NCBI RefSeq assembly: GCF_001461695.1
Contig: NZ_AUTC01000120.1
Location: 39,231 to 103,230, forward strand
Direction: 5' to 3'
DNA: 64,000 bases
Source of the DNA: Sinorhizobium fredii USDA 205
GTDB taxonomy: Bacteria > Pseudomonadota > Alphaproteobacteria > Rhizobiales > Rhizobiaceae
The notes under the pieces are model-generated. The model was given only the letters and a program-made list of their open reading frames with translations, did no database searches and was not told where the DNA came from. Position 1 is the stretch's first letter, and every line of letters begins with the position of its first letter. The position numbers were made by a program, and so were the translations under genes. Below are positions 27,044 through 34,959 of the stretch, piece by piece.

Positions 27044-28258
27044 TCAGTCTGCCGCCTGCCACTTCTGGCCGATCGCGCCCATCACCTCGCCGAACCACTT
27101 GGCCGAGGTGTCGAAGTGCTTGCCGCCCTTGATGCGGGGGAACTCGATCGTGCGCAGCTTGCCGCCCTGGTCTTCGTCGTGGCCAGTGACGCCGGAGACC
27201 TTGTTGAGCGCGCTCTCGACCGCAAGGTCGACCATGCTCTGGATCAGGCGCAGATCGTCGCCGTTCGCCGGCGCGGAGCGGGCATAGTAGCCGGACTTCT
27301 GGACCATCGACCGCTCGGCGCCAAGCAGGGCGGCGAACTGCTTCGAGAACCAGTTGCCGACATTAATCGTATCGATCTTCACATGGCCGAAGGCGTCGCG
27401 CTTGACCGTTTCGCCGGCGGCTTCACGCTCGGTGACAATCGCGTCGAGGCAGGCACCTTCACTGACGAACAGCGTGACATAGCCATTCCGGTCCATCGTC
27501 TGGCGCAGGCGTTCGGCTTCGGCTTCGAGATCGAACTTCACCTCCGGCAGATAGAGGCCGTCGATGTTCTTCAACTGCGCATCCATCATGAAACCATCGA
27601 CATATTCCTTGTCGGCGGTCATCTGCATGTAAGCGCGCGCTGTCGCTGCGGTCAGCCAGCCGCAGTGCCGGCCCATCACTTCGTGCACCACCAGCGTGCG
27701 CGGCGCGGCGCTCTGCTCGTTGCTCACATTGTCGAAAAAGCGTGCGCCGTATTCGGCGGCGGTCCAGGCGCCGAGCGTCTGGCGGATCGGCACCACATCG
27801 TTGTCGACGGTCTTGGGCAGGCCCACGACGGTCAGGTCATAGCCGTTCGCGCCAAGATACGCGGCCAGGTCGGCGGCGGTCGTGTTGGTGTCGTCACCGC
27901 CGATCGTGTGCAGGATGTTGATGCCATCGGCAGCGAGCCTTTCGGCTGCGACACGAAGCGGGTTCTCGCCTTCCTTCACGAGGCCGCGCTTGACGCAGTC
28001 GGCCGCGTTGGTGAGCTTCACGCGGCTATTGCCGATCGGCGACCCGCCGTGGCGGTGAAGGACATGCGCCCGCTCGCGCATGTCCTTCGTGATCTGGATG
28101 CGGTCGGCGAGAAGCAGGCCCTGATAGCCGGAACGGTAGGCCACCAGCTCGTAGTCGGGGGCGATATCCGTATAGCGTTCGATGAGTCCGCCGACAGCGG
28201 ATGAAAGGCAGGGCGCGAGCCCCCCCGCCGTCAGCATTGCGACTTTCTTCTTGGCCAT
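27044..28258 (-). CDS. pfp: Pyrophosphate-dependent 6-phosphofructokinase
   Basis: A 404-residue phosphofructokinase. The phosphate-donor site reads TIGGDDTNTTA (residues 118-128). The second Asp in GGDD is the known marker of PPi-dependent enzymes, where ATP enzymes carry Gly. Other family blocks are AYRSGYQGLL, GLPKTVDNDV (substrate/catalytic Asp) and VVHEVMGRHCGWL. The enzyme interconverts fructose-6-phosphate and fructose-1,6-bisphosphate reversibly using PPi, which matters in rhizobia that lack an ATP-PFK. GAGGAGG precedes the start. A perfect 16-bp palindrome lies 75-90 bp upstream and may be an operator. Confidence 0.93.
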   Translation of the reverse strand: MAKKKVAMLTAGGLAPCLSSAVGGLIERYTDIAPDYELVAYRSGYQGLLLADRIQITKDMRERAHVLHRHGGSPIGNSRVKLTNAADCVKRGLVKEGENPLRVAAERLAADGINILHTIGGDDTNTTAADLAAYLGANGYDLTVVGLPKTVDNDVVPIRQTLGAWTAAEYGARFFDNVSNEQSAAPRTLVVHEVMGRHCGWLTAATARAYMQMTADKEYVDGFMMDAQLKNIDGLYLPEVKFDLEAEAERLRQTMDRNGYVTLFVSEGACLDAIVTEREAAGETVKRDAFGHVKIDTINVGNWFSKQFAALLGAERSMVQKSGYYARSAPANGDDLRLIQSMVDLAVESALNKVSGVTGHDEDQGGKLRTIEFPRIKGGKHFDTSAKWFGEVMGAIGQKWQAAD

Positions 28259-28577
28259 GTTTCCTCCTCGGATTTCGGCATCATGCGATCGTTCGGGAGA
28301 TCGACCGCATTCTCAATTTATGCGTAGGTCAAAGACCACCGGTGGTCTAACGCAATTCCGACGGAAATAAAATGACAGGGCTGTGGATGTCTGAAAAGGG
28401 ACCCATCAGCCCGGCAAAAGACTCGATCAATGCAATTCACCTTGAGATTTACGGCGAGGTGATTTATTGAGGGGCCATCACAATTCCGTCATCCGTGACG
28501 TTTTGGCATCGTCGGCCGCTTGCAATATGCCACCACATCGGGCCATGCTTGGTCGTGGACAGGGAACAATCGCACTC
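28259..28577. other. 319-bp divergent promoter region of pfp and the DnaJ-like gene
   Basis: Non-coding. It contains the palindrome at 28333-28348 (listed separately) and an AT-richer stretch around 28360-28380, likely the pfp promoter. The in-frame extension of the downstream gene into 28467-28577 has no ribosome-binding site and non-native composition. Nothing else assignable. Confidence 0.6.
28333..28348. promoter_or_regulatory. Perfect 16-bp palindrome upstream of pfp
   Basis: AGACCACCGGTGGTCT is fully self-complementary with no spacer, 75-90 bp before the pfp start. The symmetry without a spacer looks like an operator for a dimeric repressor rather than a hairpin. I cannot name the regulator. 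Confidence 0.5.
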
Positions 28578-29285
28578 ATGTCATTCTGGGATAGCCTCAT
28601 CAAGATCGTAACGGCCACCGGCAATGCGCTCGCCGGTGTGGTCGAGGCGGTCCGTACACTCTTCGAAGGGGATCCCGAGACGCGCCGCAAGGTGGCTTTC
28701 TCGGTGGCTATGATTGCCTTGTCGGCGAAGATGGCGAAGGCTGACGGTATCGTCAACGAAGCCGAAGTCGCCGCCTTCCGCGATATCTTCAAGTTCCCTG
28801 CGGACCAGGCGAAGAACGTCGCTCGGCTTTACAACCTCGCCCGCCAGGATGTGGCGGGCTACGGGGCCTATGCGGAGAAGATGGCGTCGCTCTGCTCGTC
28901 CTGCGAGCGCAACTGCCCGATCCTCGAGGACATCGTCGACGGACTCTTCCATATCGCCAAGTCCGACGGCGCGGTGCACGACAAGGAACTTGCCTACCTG
29001 ATGCGCGTTGCGGAAATCTTCAACATGGACGAGCCGCATTTCGAGCGCATCATGGCACGCCATGTCCATGGCGACGGTCGCGATCCCTATCAGGTTCTCG
29101 GTGTTTCGCCGAAGGATGATTTCTCCGATATCCGTCGGCGCTATCGGGTGCTCGTTTCCGAGAATCATCCTGACATGCTGGTCGCGCGGGGCGTGCCGGA
29201 GGAATTCCATGCAATCGCCAATGACCGCATGGCGGCGTTGAATGCCGCTTACGAGGCGATCGAGAGAGAACGCCGCGCAGCATGA
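28578..29285 (+). CDS. TerB-DnaJ protein (DjlA-like, soluble)
   Basis: A 235-residue protein starting at ATG 28578 (AGGGAA upstream). Residues 35-150 form a TerB-like helical domain (SVAMIALSAKMAKADGIVN, HIAKSDGAVHDKELAYL). Residues 169-235 form a J domain with the DnaK-contact HPD tripeptide at 197-199 (DPYQVLGVSPKDD, ENHPDML). This is the order of E. coli DjlA, but without DjlA's N-terminal membrane segment. A Cys trio, CSSCERNC (106-113), lies between the TerB repeats and could bind metal or a disulphide. It likely recruits DnaK to a specific client. Its stop overlaps the start of the amidase gene by 4 bp, so the two are coupled. Confidence 0.87.
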   Translation: MSFWDSLIKIVTATGNALAGVVEAVRTLFEGDPETRRKVAFSVAMIALSAKMAKADGIVNEAEVAAFRDIFKFPADQAKNVARLYNLARQDVAGYGAYAEKMASLCSSCERNCPILEDIVDGLFHIAKSDGAVHDKELAYLMRVAEIFNMDEPHFERIMARHVHGDGRDPYQVLGVSPKDDFSDIRRRYRVLVSENHPDMLVARGVPEEFHAIANDRMAALNAAYEAIERERRAA

Positions 29286-30046
29286 CTTTGAGGACCTGCG
29301 ACTTTCCGGGCGCTCGCTTCGTGCCGTCGCCCAACCACAGCGAGCGGGCCGGTGGGCGCCGGCCGGACATGATCCTCCTCCACTATACCGGAATGGAAAC
29401 GGCGATCTCGGCGCTCGATTGGCTCTGTCGCGAGGAAAGCCAGGTATCCAGCCACTATTTCGTTCACGAGGACGGCCGGATCGACCAGCTCGTGCCTGAA
29501 GAGCGGCGTGCCTGGCACGCCGGCAAGAGCCTCTGGAAGGGCGAGGCGGACATCAATTCCTGTTCCATCGGTATTGAAATCGCCAATGGCGGTCACCCGG
29601 CCGGGCTGCCGGACTTCCCTGAAGCGCAGATCGATGCGGTCGTCGAATTGTGTCGTGACTGTGGCGAGCGCTGGCATATTGCCCCCGAAAGGGTGCTCGC
29701 GCACAGCGATGTGGCGCCGATTCGCAAGGTCGATCCGGGAGAAAATTTTCCCTGGGATGTGCTACATCGCCGCGGGGTCGGCCACTGGGTCGAGCCGGCG
29801 CCGGTCGGCGGCGGCCGCTTCTTTCAGCGCGGCGACGGCGGGCAGCCGGTCGAAGCTCTGCAGTCGATGCTATCGCTCTATGGCTACAACATTGAAGTTA
29901 CGGGAGATTTCTGCGAGCGGACGGAAGGCGTGGTGGCCGCTTTCCAGCGGCATTTCCGTCAATCTCGGGTAGACGGCATCGCCGACGTCTCCACCATCGA
30001 TACGCTACATCGATTGCTCTCGGAACTGCCGAATTTCGCTGCCTAG
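29282..30046 (+). CDS. N-acetylmuramoyl-L-alanine amidase (AmpD/AmiD type) with peptidoglycan-binding domain
   Basis: A 254-residue zinc amidase. The Amidase_2 domain carries the Zn ligands in MILLHYTGM (His near residue 34), LAHSDVAP (His near 143) and an Asp in RKVDPG. WHAGKSLWKG and CSIGIEIAN are also family motifs. A C-terminal PG_binding_1 domain follows (ALQSMLSLYGYNIEVTGDFCERT, about 190-240). No signal peptide is visible, which suggests cytoplasmic recycling of anhydro-muropeptides (AmpD role), yet the peptidoglycan-binding domain is more usual in periplasmic AmiD. The ATGA overlap with the DnaJ-like gene means the two are made together. Confidence 0.92.
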   Translation: MTLRTCDFPGARFVPSPNHSERAGGRRPDMILLHYTGMETAISALDWLCREESQVSSHYFVHEDGRIDQLVPEERRAWHAGKSLWKGEADINSCSIGIEIANGGHPAGLPDFPEAQIDAVVELCRDCGERWHIAPERVLAHSDVAPIRKVDPGENFPWDVLHRRGVGHWVEPAPVGGGRFFQRGDGGQPVEALQSMLSLYGYNIEVTGDFCERTEGVVAAFQRHFRQSRVDGIADVSTIDTLHRLLSELPNFAA

Positions 30047-30273
30047 GCTGCAATTTTCGGCCGCACTGATTTAGCGGCCTCGACGCCTTGCCGCGCGATT
30101 TTTTTGCGTTTGCCACATGTTTACCATGTTAGGCCCTTCATTTCCGGTGCATCAACGCAGGAGATGCGGCGTCTGGCGCCGGTGCTCCTGTCAATGAAAT
30201 CGATCAGGAAAATCGGTCGTGACGGTGGGGTGCGCCGTCCGGCCAGTTCCCCAGACCGGAGACTTCAAACTAC

Positions 30274-30807
30274 ATGAGAATATCGTTTGTTGCTGCGGCG
30301 GCGGCATGCCTTGGCATGTTCATCGCCGGGATGGGTACGTCGTACGCAGGGGGTGTCGACAAGACCATCAAGACTTCGTCGTTGCAGTCGGTGACCAGAA
30401 CGACAGGTTATCCTGCTCCCCAATTCGACCTCACGCGCGGCTCCCAGTACACGATCCTCATCCAGTCCTATGCGAAGCAGTACGGGATCGCTGCTGATCT
30501 GGCGCATGCCATCGTCAAGGTCGAAAGCAATTTCGATGCGAGCGCCCGGGGCAGCGCCGGTGAAATCGGCCTCATGCAGATCAAGCCGGCCACGGCCCGC
30601 ATGATGGGCTATTCCGGTTCCGCCAAGGGCCTCTACGACCCGGAAACCAATATCAAGTTCGGCATGATGTATCTGGCGAAGGCCCAGGAGCTCTCGGACG
30701 GCACGACCTGCGGCACCATCCTCAAATACAACGCCGGCCATGCTGCCAAGCGCATGAACCCCGTATCGAAGCGCTATTGCGGCAAGGTCCAGAACATCCT
30801 CAATTAA
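30274..30807 (+). CDS. Small secreted lytic transglycosylase (SLT domain)
   Basis: A 177-residue protein. A signal peptide (VAAAAACLGMFIAG, cut after SYAGG) is followed almost directly by an SLT domain. Its catalytic Glu84 lies in AHAIVKVESNFDAS, with GEIGLMQIKPATARMMGY and ILKYNAGHAAKR. Two Cys in the C-terminal half (TTCGT, RYCGK) may form a disulphide. It lacks accessory binding domains. Small transglycosylases of this type often open the wall for secretion or flagellar assembly. No such machinery is adjacent, so a general remodelling role is as likely. The start is supported by CGGAGA eleven bases upstream. Confidence 0.9.
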   Translation: MRISFVAAAAACLGMFIAGMGTSYAGGVDKTIKTSSLQSVTRTTGYPAPQFDLTRGSQYTILIQSYAKQYGIAADLAHAIVKVESNFDASARGSAGEIGLMQIKPATARMMGYSGSAKGLYDPETNIKFGMMYLAKAQELSDGTTCGTILKYNAGHAAKRMNPVSKRYCGKVQNILN

Positions 30808-30979
30808 AGTCGAAAAAACGAGCCGCTCCGGGGTGGGCGGCCGATAAGCTCTGGAACTCATGCGGGTTCTAGGACACGGCCGGATAGGTCTCGCGTTCCG
30901 GCGTACTAAATTTTGAAAGAGCTCGGTGTCATTGCCCGGGCGGCATGCTATTCCCGCAGCGAAGCGTCGAGGAATATCC

Positions 30980-32167
30980 ATGTCGGAAAGCTTTGATTTC
31001 GTTATCGTCGGCAAGGGCATGATGGGCGCTGCGGCGGCGCGCCATTTGAGCCTGGCAGGTGCCCGCGTCGCTCTTGTCGGGCCGGACGAGCCGGACGACT
31101 GGGCGAACCATCGCGGCGTCTTCTCCAGCCACTACGACAATGCCCGTATTACCCGCACGATCGACAACGATCCCCCTTGGGCACGTCTCGCCCACCGATC
31201 GATCGAGCGTTATCGCGAGATTTCAGAGGCAAGCGGGATCGATTTCTACTACGAGGTGGGCTGCCTGATCGCCGCGCCGGCGCCGAGCAGCGGCTTCGAC
31301 TATCTCGATAGGGTTGCCTGTGCCCGTGACAGGCTTCGGGTCGAGGCGCCGTTGATGGTCGGCGGGGATCTCGCCGAGCGCTTTCCTTGGTTTCGCTTTC
31401 CGCAGGGCTATGCCGGCATCCACGAGGTGCGCGGCGCCGGTTATGTCAATCCTCGCGCCCTGGTCCGGGCACAGACGGTCGCGGCGGAGAGACTGGGTGC
31501 GCGCGTCATCCGCGAAGAGGTCGTTTGCGTCGAGGAGGCGGCCGGTGCGGTGAATGTTTCGACTATCGAGGGGCACACGCTTCGGACAGGGCGCGTCCTC
31601 GTGGCGGCCGGCGGCTTTTCACTCTCCGAGGCGCTGCTGCCAAAGCCGATCGATTTGACGGTAAAGGCCCGCACGGTGCTCTTCGCAGAAATCAGCCCCG
31701 ACGACCTCGCCGGGTTTGACGGCATGCCGTCGCTGATCGGCGCTGCACCCGCGCAGGACCAAAGCTACTATCTGCTGCCGCCGGTTGCCTACGCCGACGG
31801 CAAACACTACATCAAGATCGGCGGTGACCCGACGGACCAGATCCTTGCCGGTGAAGCGGCGGTCCGGGCATGGTTCCGCGGCGCTGCGAGCGCCGAGGCG
31901 GCAAACCATATGCGTGGCTTGCTTGCCGGCGTGATGTCGGGGCTCAGACCGGTATCGACGCATTTTTCGCCATGCGTCACCTCGTTCACGCGGCACGGCT
32001 ACCCCTATATCGGCTTTGTCAGCGATCGTGTCGCCGTGCTCACCGGCGGCAATGGTCAGGCGGCCAAGAGTTCCGACGAGATCGGCCGGCTCGGCGCGGC
32101 GCTGGTGAAGAACGGCCGGCTCGATGCCGGGGAATACGAGACCGATTTCGCCGTCGCCTATCGATAG
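30980..32167 (+). CDS. FAD-dependent oxidoreductase (DAO family, sarcosine/methyltryptophan-oxidase-like)
   Basis: A 395-residue flavoprotein starting at ATG 30980 behind GAGGAAT. The dinucleotide-binding motif FVIVGKGMMGAAAARHL is at residues 7-23, and a C-terminal VLTGGNGQAAKSSDEIGRL closes the FAD site. The second glycine of the usual GxGxxG reads K-G-M-M-G, still compatible. FSSHYDNARITRTID near residue 50 resembles the N-methyl amino-acid oxidase (SolA) group. It is a single gene between a transglycosylase and rnpB. The substrate is probably an N-methylated or other amino acid, but this is unproven. Confidence 0.86.
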   Translation: MSESFDFVIVGKGMMGAAAARHLSLAGARVALVGPDEPDDWANHRGVFSSHYDNARITRTIDNDPPWARLAHRSIERYREISEASGIDFYYEVGCLIAAPAPSSGFDYLDRVACARDRLRVEAPLMVGGDLAERFPWFRFPQGYAGIHEVRGAGYVNPRALVRAQTVAAERLGARVIREEVVCVEEAAGAVNVSTIEGHTLRTGRVLVAAGGFSLSEALLPKPIDLTVKARTVLFAEISPDDLAGFDGMPSLIGAAPAQDQSYYLLPPVAYADGKHYIKIGGDPTDQILAGEAAVRAWFRGAASAEAANHMRGLLAGVMSGLRPVSTHFSPCVTSFTRHGYPYIGFVSDRVAVLTGGNGQAAKSSDEIGRLGAALVKNGRLDAGEYETDFAVAYR

Positions 32168-32235
32168 GCGGCACCGCTCCAGCCGAGGTGAGGCGTCGAT
32201 TTTTCTAGCGCTTCTCGCCCCGGTCGGTTAATGAG

Positions 32236-32644
32236 CCTCTGCCAGTTGGCCGGGCAGCCGCGCCTCGCAAGCGCCGAAAGGCCGCGGGGTGAGGAAAGTC
32301 CGGGCTCCACGGAAACACGGTGCCGGATAACGTCCGGCGGGGGCGACCCCAGGGAAAGTGCCACAGAAAGCAAACCGCTCCGCCTCGCGGAGTAAGGGTG
32401 AAAGGGTGGGGTAAGAGCCCACCGCGGACATGGCGACATGGACGGCACGGTAAACCCCACCGGGAGCAAAACCGAATAGGGATGACACGGGCGCGCAAGC
32501 GTCCAGCCGGTTTCCAGGCCGGTCATCCGGGTGGGTTGCACGAGGCTGCGCGCAAGCGCAGTCCCAGATGAATGGCTGCCACGTTCCGCTTCCTCGGAGG
32601 CGGAGCCATACAGAACCCGGCTTACAGGCCAACTGGCGATTTTT
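32236..32644 (+). ncRNA. rnpB: RNase P RNA (bacterial type A)
   Basis: Helix P1 closes the molecule: GCCAGTTGGCC from 32241 pairs with GGCCAACTGGC ending near 32637. Universally conserved elements occur in order: GAGGAAAGTCCGGGCTCC (P4 5' strand, 32290s), ACAGAAAGCAAACCG, AGGGTGAAAGGGTGGGGTAAGAG (CR-II/III), and ACAGAACCCGGCTTACAGGCC at the 3' side (with the P4 partner). A run of T (32640-32645) follows and may end transcription. The exact ends are estimated within about ten bases. It is the catalytic RNA for tRNA 5' maturation. The location just before mraZ is as in Sinorhizobium. Confidence 0.95.
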
Positions 32645-33070
32645 CCTCAGCACATTCAGAGCGCGGTTTCGGGCGTGAGCGCCGGGAACCGAGGCTTTCC
32701 GTCATGCCCGAGCAAACCAGGGCGTCAGGGCGCGCTGACACGCCCTCCTGCGCTGCTTTTACGCGGCATTCCAAGGCGTTAGGATCCTCGATCGTAACTC
32801 TTTGTTAAACTTAACAACCTATCAATATTTGATCATTCGTGAGGCTGTTTACGAGCTTCTCCCATTGACGCCCATATGGTCCCATGTTATCCCATAATGG
32901 TACTGCGCAAGGGCTGCGTCGTGGCCCATCATCGCGAAATTCCAGGGGTCCTTCCTCGGAAGGTTCAGGCGGGCACGTTCGTGTCCGGCGGGGGTCTTTT
33001 GCGTGCGCAGCCCAGTGTTCGCGTGGGTCGATGATCATGGCCCGCCAGTCGGGGGCGGCCGTTTCGCGTC
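32645..33070. other. 426-bp region upstream of mraZ
   Basis: No gene. It contains a palindrome TTGTTAA-AC-TTAACAA (32802-32817), an AT-rich stretch typical of a promoter (32800-32840) and the TGGGN array (32860-32894). The remaining 176 bp would be a long GC-rich 5' leader of mraZ. One plus-strand frame is open through it and through mraZ into rsmH, which I treat as chance. Confidence 0.6.
32860..32894 (-). promoter_or_regulatory. Four MraZ-binding-type repeats (TGGGN at 10-bp period)
   Basis: Read on the minus strand, TGGGA, TGGGA, TGGGC and TGGGA occur at 32890-32894, 32880-32884, 32870-32874 and 32860-32864, each separated by exactly five bases. E. coli MraZ binds direct TGGGN repeats with 5-nt spacers upstream of its own gene and represses the dcw operon. 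The array lies 177-211 bp before mraZ, inside the probable promoter. Confidence 0.75.
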
Positions 33071-33511
33071 ATGAACCGCTTCTTGTCACATGCTACGAAC
33101 CGGATCGATGCCAAGGGGCGGGTTTCCGTGCCTTCGGCGTTTCGCGCCGTGCTTTTGGAGGCGGGTGTTCGGGAGCTATACTGCTTCCAGGACTTCGTCT
33201 TTCCGGCGGTGAGCGTCGGTGGTCCGGAGCTTCTGGACCGGTTCGAGAAACAGATGGCCGCCGAGGATCCGTTTTCGGATGCGGCCAACCAGATGTCGCT
33301 CCTCGTTCATGGGGGCGGCGTCTTCGTGAAGCTCGACCCGGAGGGCCGGTTGATGGTGACGGATTTCATCCGCGACTTCACCGGCATCTCGACCGACGTG
33401 ACGTTCGTCGGGCGGGGCGATCATTTTCAGCTCTGGGAGCCGCAGGCGTTTGCGAGGGCGCAGGCGGAGGCCCGGGAAGGGCGCAAGCAACGGGGGCTGC
33501 GTTCAGAATAG
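33071..33511 (+). CDS. mraZ: Transcriptional regulator MraZ
   Basis: A 146-residue protein with two AbrB-like MraZ domains, each with the DxKGR signature or its variant: [16 protein letters not shown] at residues 10-25 and [14 protein letters not shown] in the second half. MraZ forms ring oligomers, binds TGGGN repeats and represses its own division-cluster operon. It opens the dcw cluster, 14 bp before rsmH. The ribosome-binding site (GGGGGCGG) is far from ideal. Matching boxes are present upstream, so autoregulation is likely. Confidence 0.95.
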   Translation: MNRFLSHATNRIDAKGRVSVPSAFRAVLLEAGVRELYCFQDFVFPAVSVGGPELLDRFEKQMAAEDPFSDAANQMSLLVHGGGVFVKLDPEGRLMVTDFIRDFTGISTDVTFVGRGDHFQLWEPQAFARAQAEAREGRKQRGLRSE

Positions 33512-33525
33512 AGTGGAGAGGCGGA

Positions 33526-34551
33526 ATGGTGACGGATCAAGGCGACAGAGCTTCTGAAGCCGATGGCGGACCGGTTCGTCACATTCCCGTCATGCTCGCC
33601 GAGGTGCTGGCGGCGCTCGATCCGGCGCCCGGCAAGGTCATCCTCGACGGAACCTTCGGCGCCGGCGGCTACACGAGCGCGATCCTGGATGCGGGTGCCG
33701 ACGTCATCGCGCTCGACCGAGATCCGACGGCGATCGCCGCGGGCCAGCCCATGGTCGCCGCTGCCGGAGGCAGGCTCAGACTCATTCATTCGCGTTTTTC
33801 CGAGCTGGCGGATCATGTACCGGACGGCGGACTCGATGGCGTCGTGTTTGATATCGGCGTCTCGTCGATGCAGATCGACGAGGCGGAGCGCGGCTTCTCC
33901 TTCCAGAAGAAGGGGCCGCTCGACATGCGCATGTCGGCCGCCGGCGTCTCCGCCGCCGATGTCGTCAACCGGGCCAAGGTCTCCGATCTCATCCGCATCT
34001 TTGGCTTCCTGGGCGAGGAGAAGCAGGCGGGGCGCATCGCGCGTGCGATCGAGAGGCGCCGCGCCGAGGTGCCTTTCGAAACGACCCGCGATCTTGCCAA
34101 CCTCATCGAGACGGTGACGCCGCGCAAGGCGAAGGACAAGATCCATCCGGCGACGCGCGTCTTCCAGGCGCTGCGCATCTTTGTCAACGACGAGCTCGGC
34201 GAACTCGCCAATGCGCTTTTTGCGGCCGAACGGGTCCTGAAGCCCGGCGGGCGCCTCGTCGTCGTCACCTTTCATTCTCTCGAGGACAGGATCGTCAAGA
34301 CATTCTTCCAGGACCGCTCGGGCAAGGCGGGCGGCTCACGCCATCTTCCGCTGGTGACGGCACGGGACGCAACCTTCACTCCAGTCGGCAAGCCTATGGT
34401 TGCGGCGAGCGAGGAGGAGGCGTCCCAAAATCCGCGCGCCCGGTCGGCGAAACTCAGGGCTGGTATCCGCACACCCACTGCGTCGCCGGGAAACGATCTG
34501 TCGATTTTCAATCTGCCGGAGCTGGCAAGCCTTGCCAGACTAGGGGGCTAA
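33526..34551 (+). CDS. rsmH: 16S rRNA (cytosine(1402)-N4)-methyltransferase
   Basis: A 341-residue methyltransferase (MraW). [13 protein letters not shown] opens the domain, the SAM motif is [16 protein letters not shown] near residue 40, then [34 protein letters not shown] and [18 protein letters not shown]. It methylates C1402 in the ribosomal P site. The ATG at 33526 has GGAGAGG upstream; the frame is open far upstream through mraZ but has no other site. Second gene of the dcw cluster, followed 6 bp later by ftsL. The old symbol is mraW. Confidence 0.95.
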   Translation: MVTDQGDRASEADGGPVRHIPVMLAEVLAALDPAPGKVILDGTFGAGGYTSAILDAGADVIALDRDPTAIAAGQPMVAAAGGRLRLIHSRFSELADHVPDGGLDGVVFDIGVSSMQIDEAERGFSFQKKGPLDMRMSAAGVSAADVVNRAKVSDLIRIFGFLGEEKQAGRIARAIERRRAEVPFETTRDLANLIETVTPRKAKDKIHPATRVFQALRIFVNDELGELANALFAAERVLKPGGRLVVVTFHSLEDRIVKTFFQDRSGKAGGSRHLPLVTARDATFTPVGKPMVAASEEEASQNPRARSAKLRAGIRTPTASPGNDLSIFNLPELASLARLGG

Positions 34552-34557
34552 GAGACG

Positions 34558-34959
34558 ATGCTCAGAACGCTCGATATTGTACTGATAGTCGTCATGACGG
34601 GGGCCGCTACGGTCACCTACACGATCAAGCATCAGGCCGAGAACAAGCTCGAGGAGGTCCGCAGGCTCGACGCCGCGATCAAGCTCGAGGAGGACACGAT
34701 CGACCTGCTCAAGGCCGACTGGGCGCTGCTGACCCAGCCGAACCGGCTGGAGCGGCTCGTCGGTGCCTTCGCCGCCGACCTGCAACTCGCGCCGACGCCC
34801 TCGACACAACTTGCCAGGCCCGAGGAACTGCCGATGCTGAAAGCGGATGTGCCGCCTCCGGAGGAGGGCAAGGACAAGAAGGGCAAAGGCAAGAAGGACG
34901 ATGGCATCGCCGCCGTCATCAATGCCGATAATATCGCAACAGGTTCGGTGGCGCGCTGA
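34558..34959 (+). CDS. ftsL: Cell division protein FtsL
   Basis: A 133-residue bitopic membrane protein. One N-terminal helix (IVLIVVMTGAATVTYTI) is followed by a short coiled coil with heptads (AENKLEEVRRLDAAIKLEEDTIDLLKADW split over residues 24-52). An Asn-rich/LAPTP stretch comes next, then a Lys-rich low-complexity tail (GKDKKGKGKK) unusual for FtsL. FtsL pairs with FtsB and FtsQ to activate FtsWI at the septum. The low sequence conservation is normal; identification rests on topology and position between rsmH and ftsI. Its stop overlaps the ftsI start by one base. Confidence 0.85.
   Translation: MLRTLDIVLIVVMTGAATVTYTIKHQAENKLEEVRRLDAAIKLEEDTIDLLKADWALLTQPNRLERLVGAFAADLQLAPTPSTQLARPEELPMLKADVPPPEEGKDKKGKGKKDDGIAAVINADNIATGSVAR

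Noticed and set aside
32884..33525. Frame of rsmH open upstream through mraZ (214 extra codons)
   Set aside because: It has no ribosome-binding site, and its translation is Arg/Gly-rich and unlike RsmH. The true rsmH start has GGAGAGG upstream.
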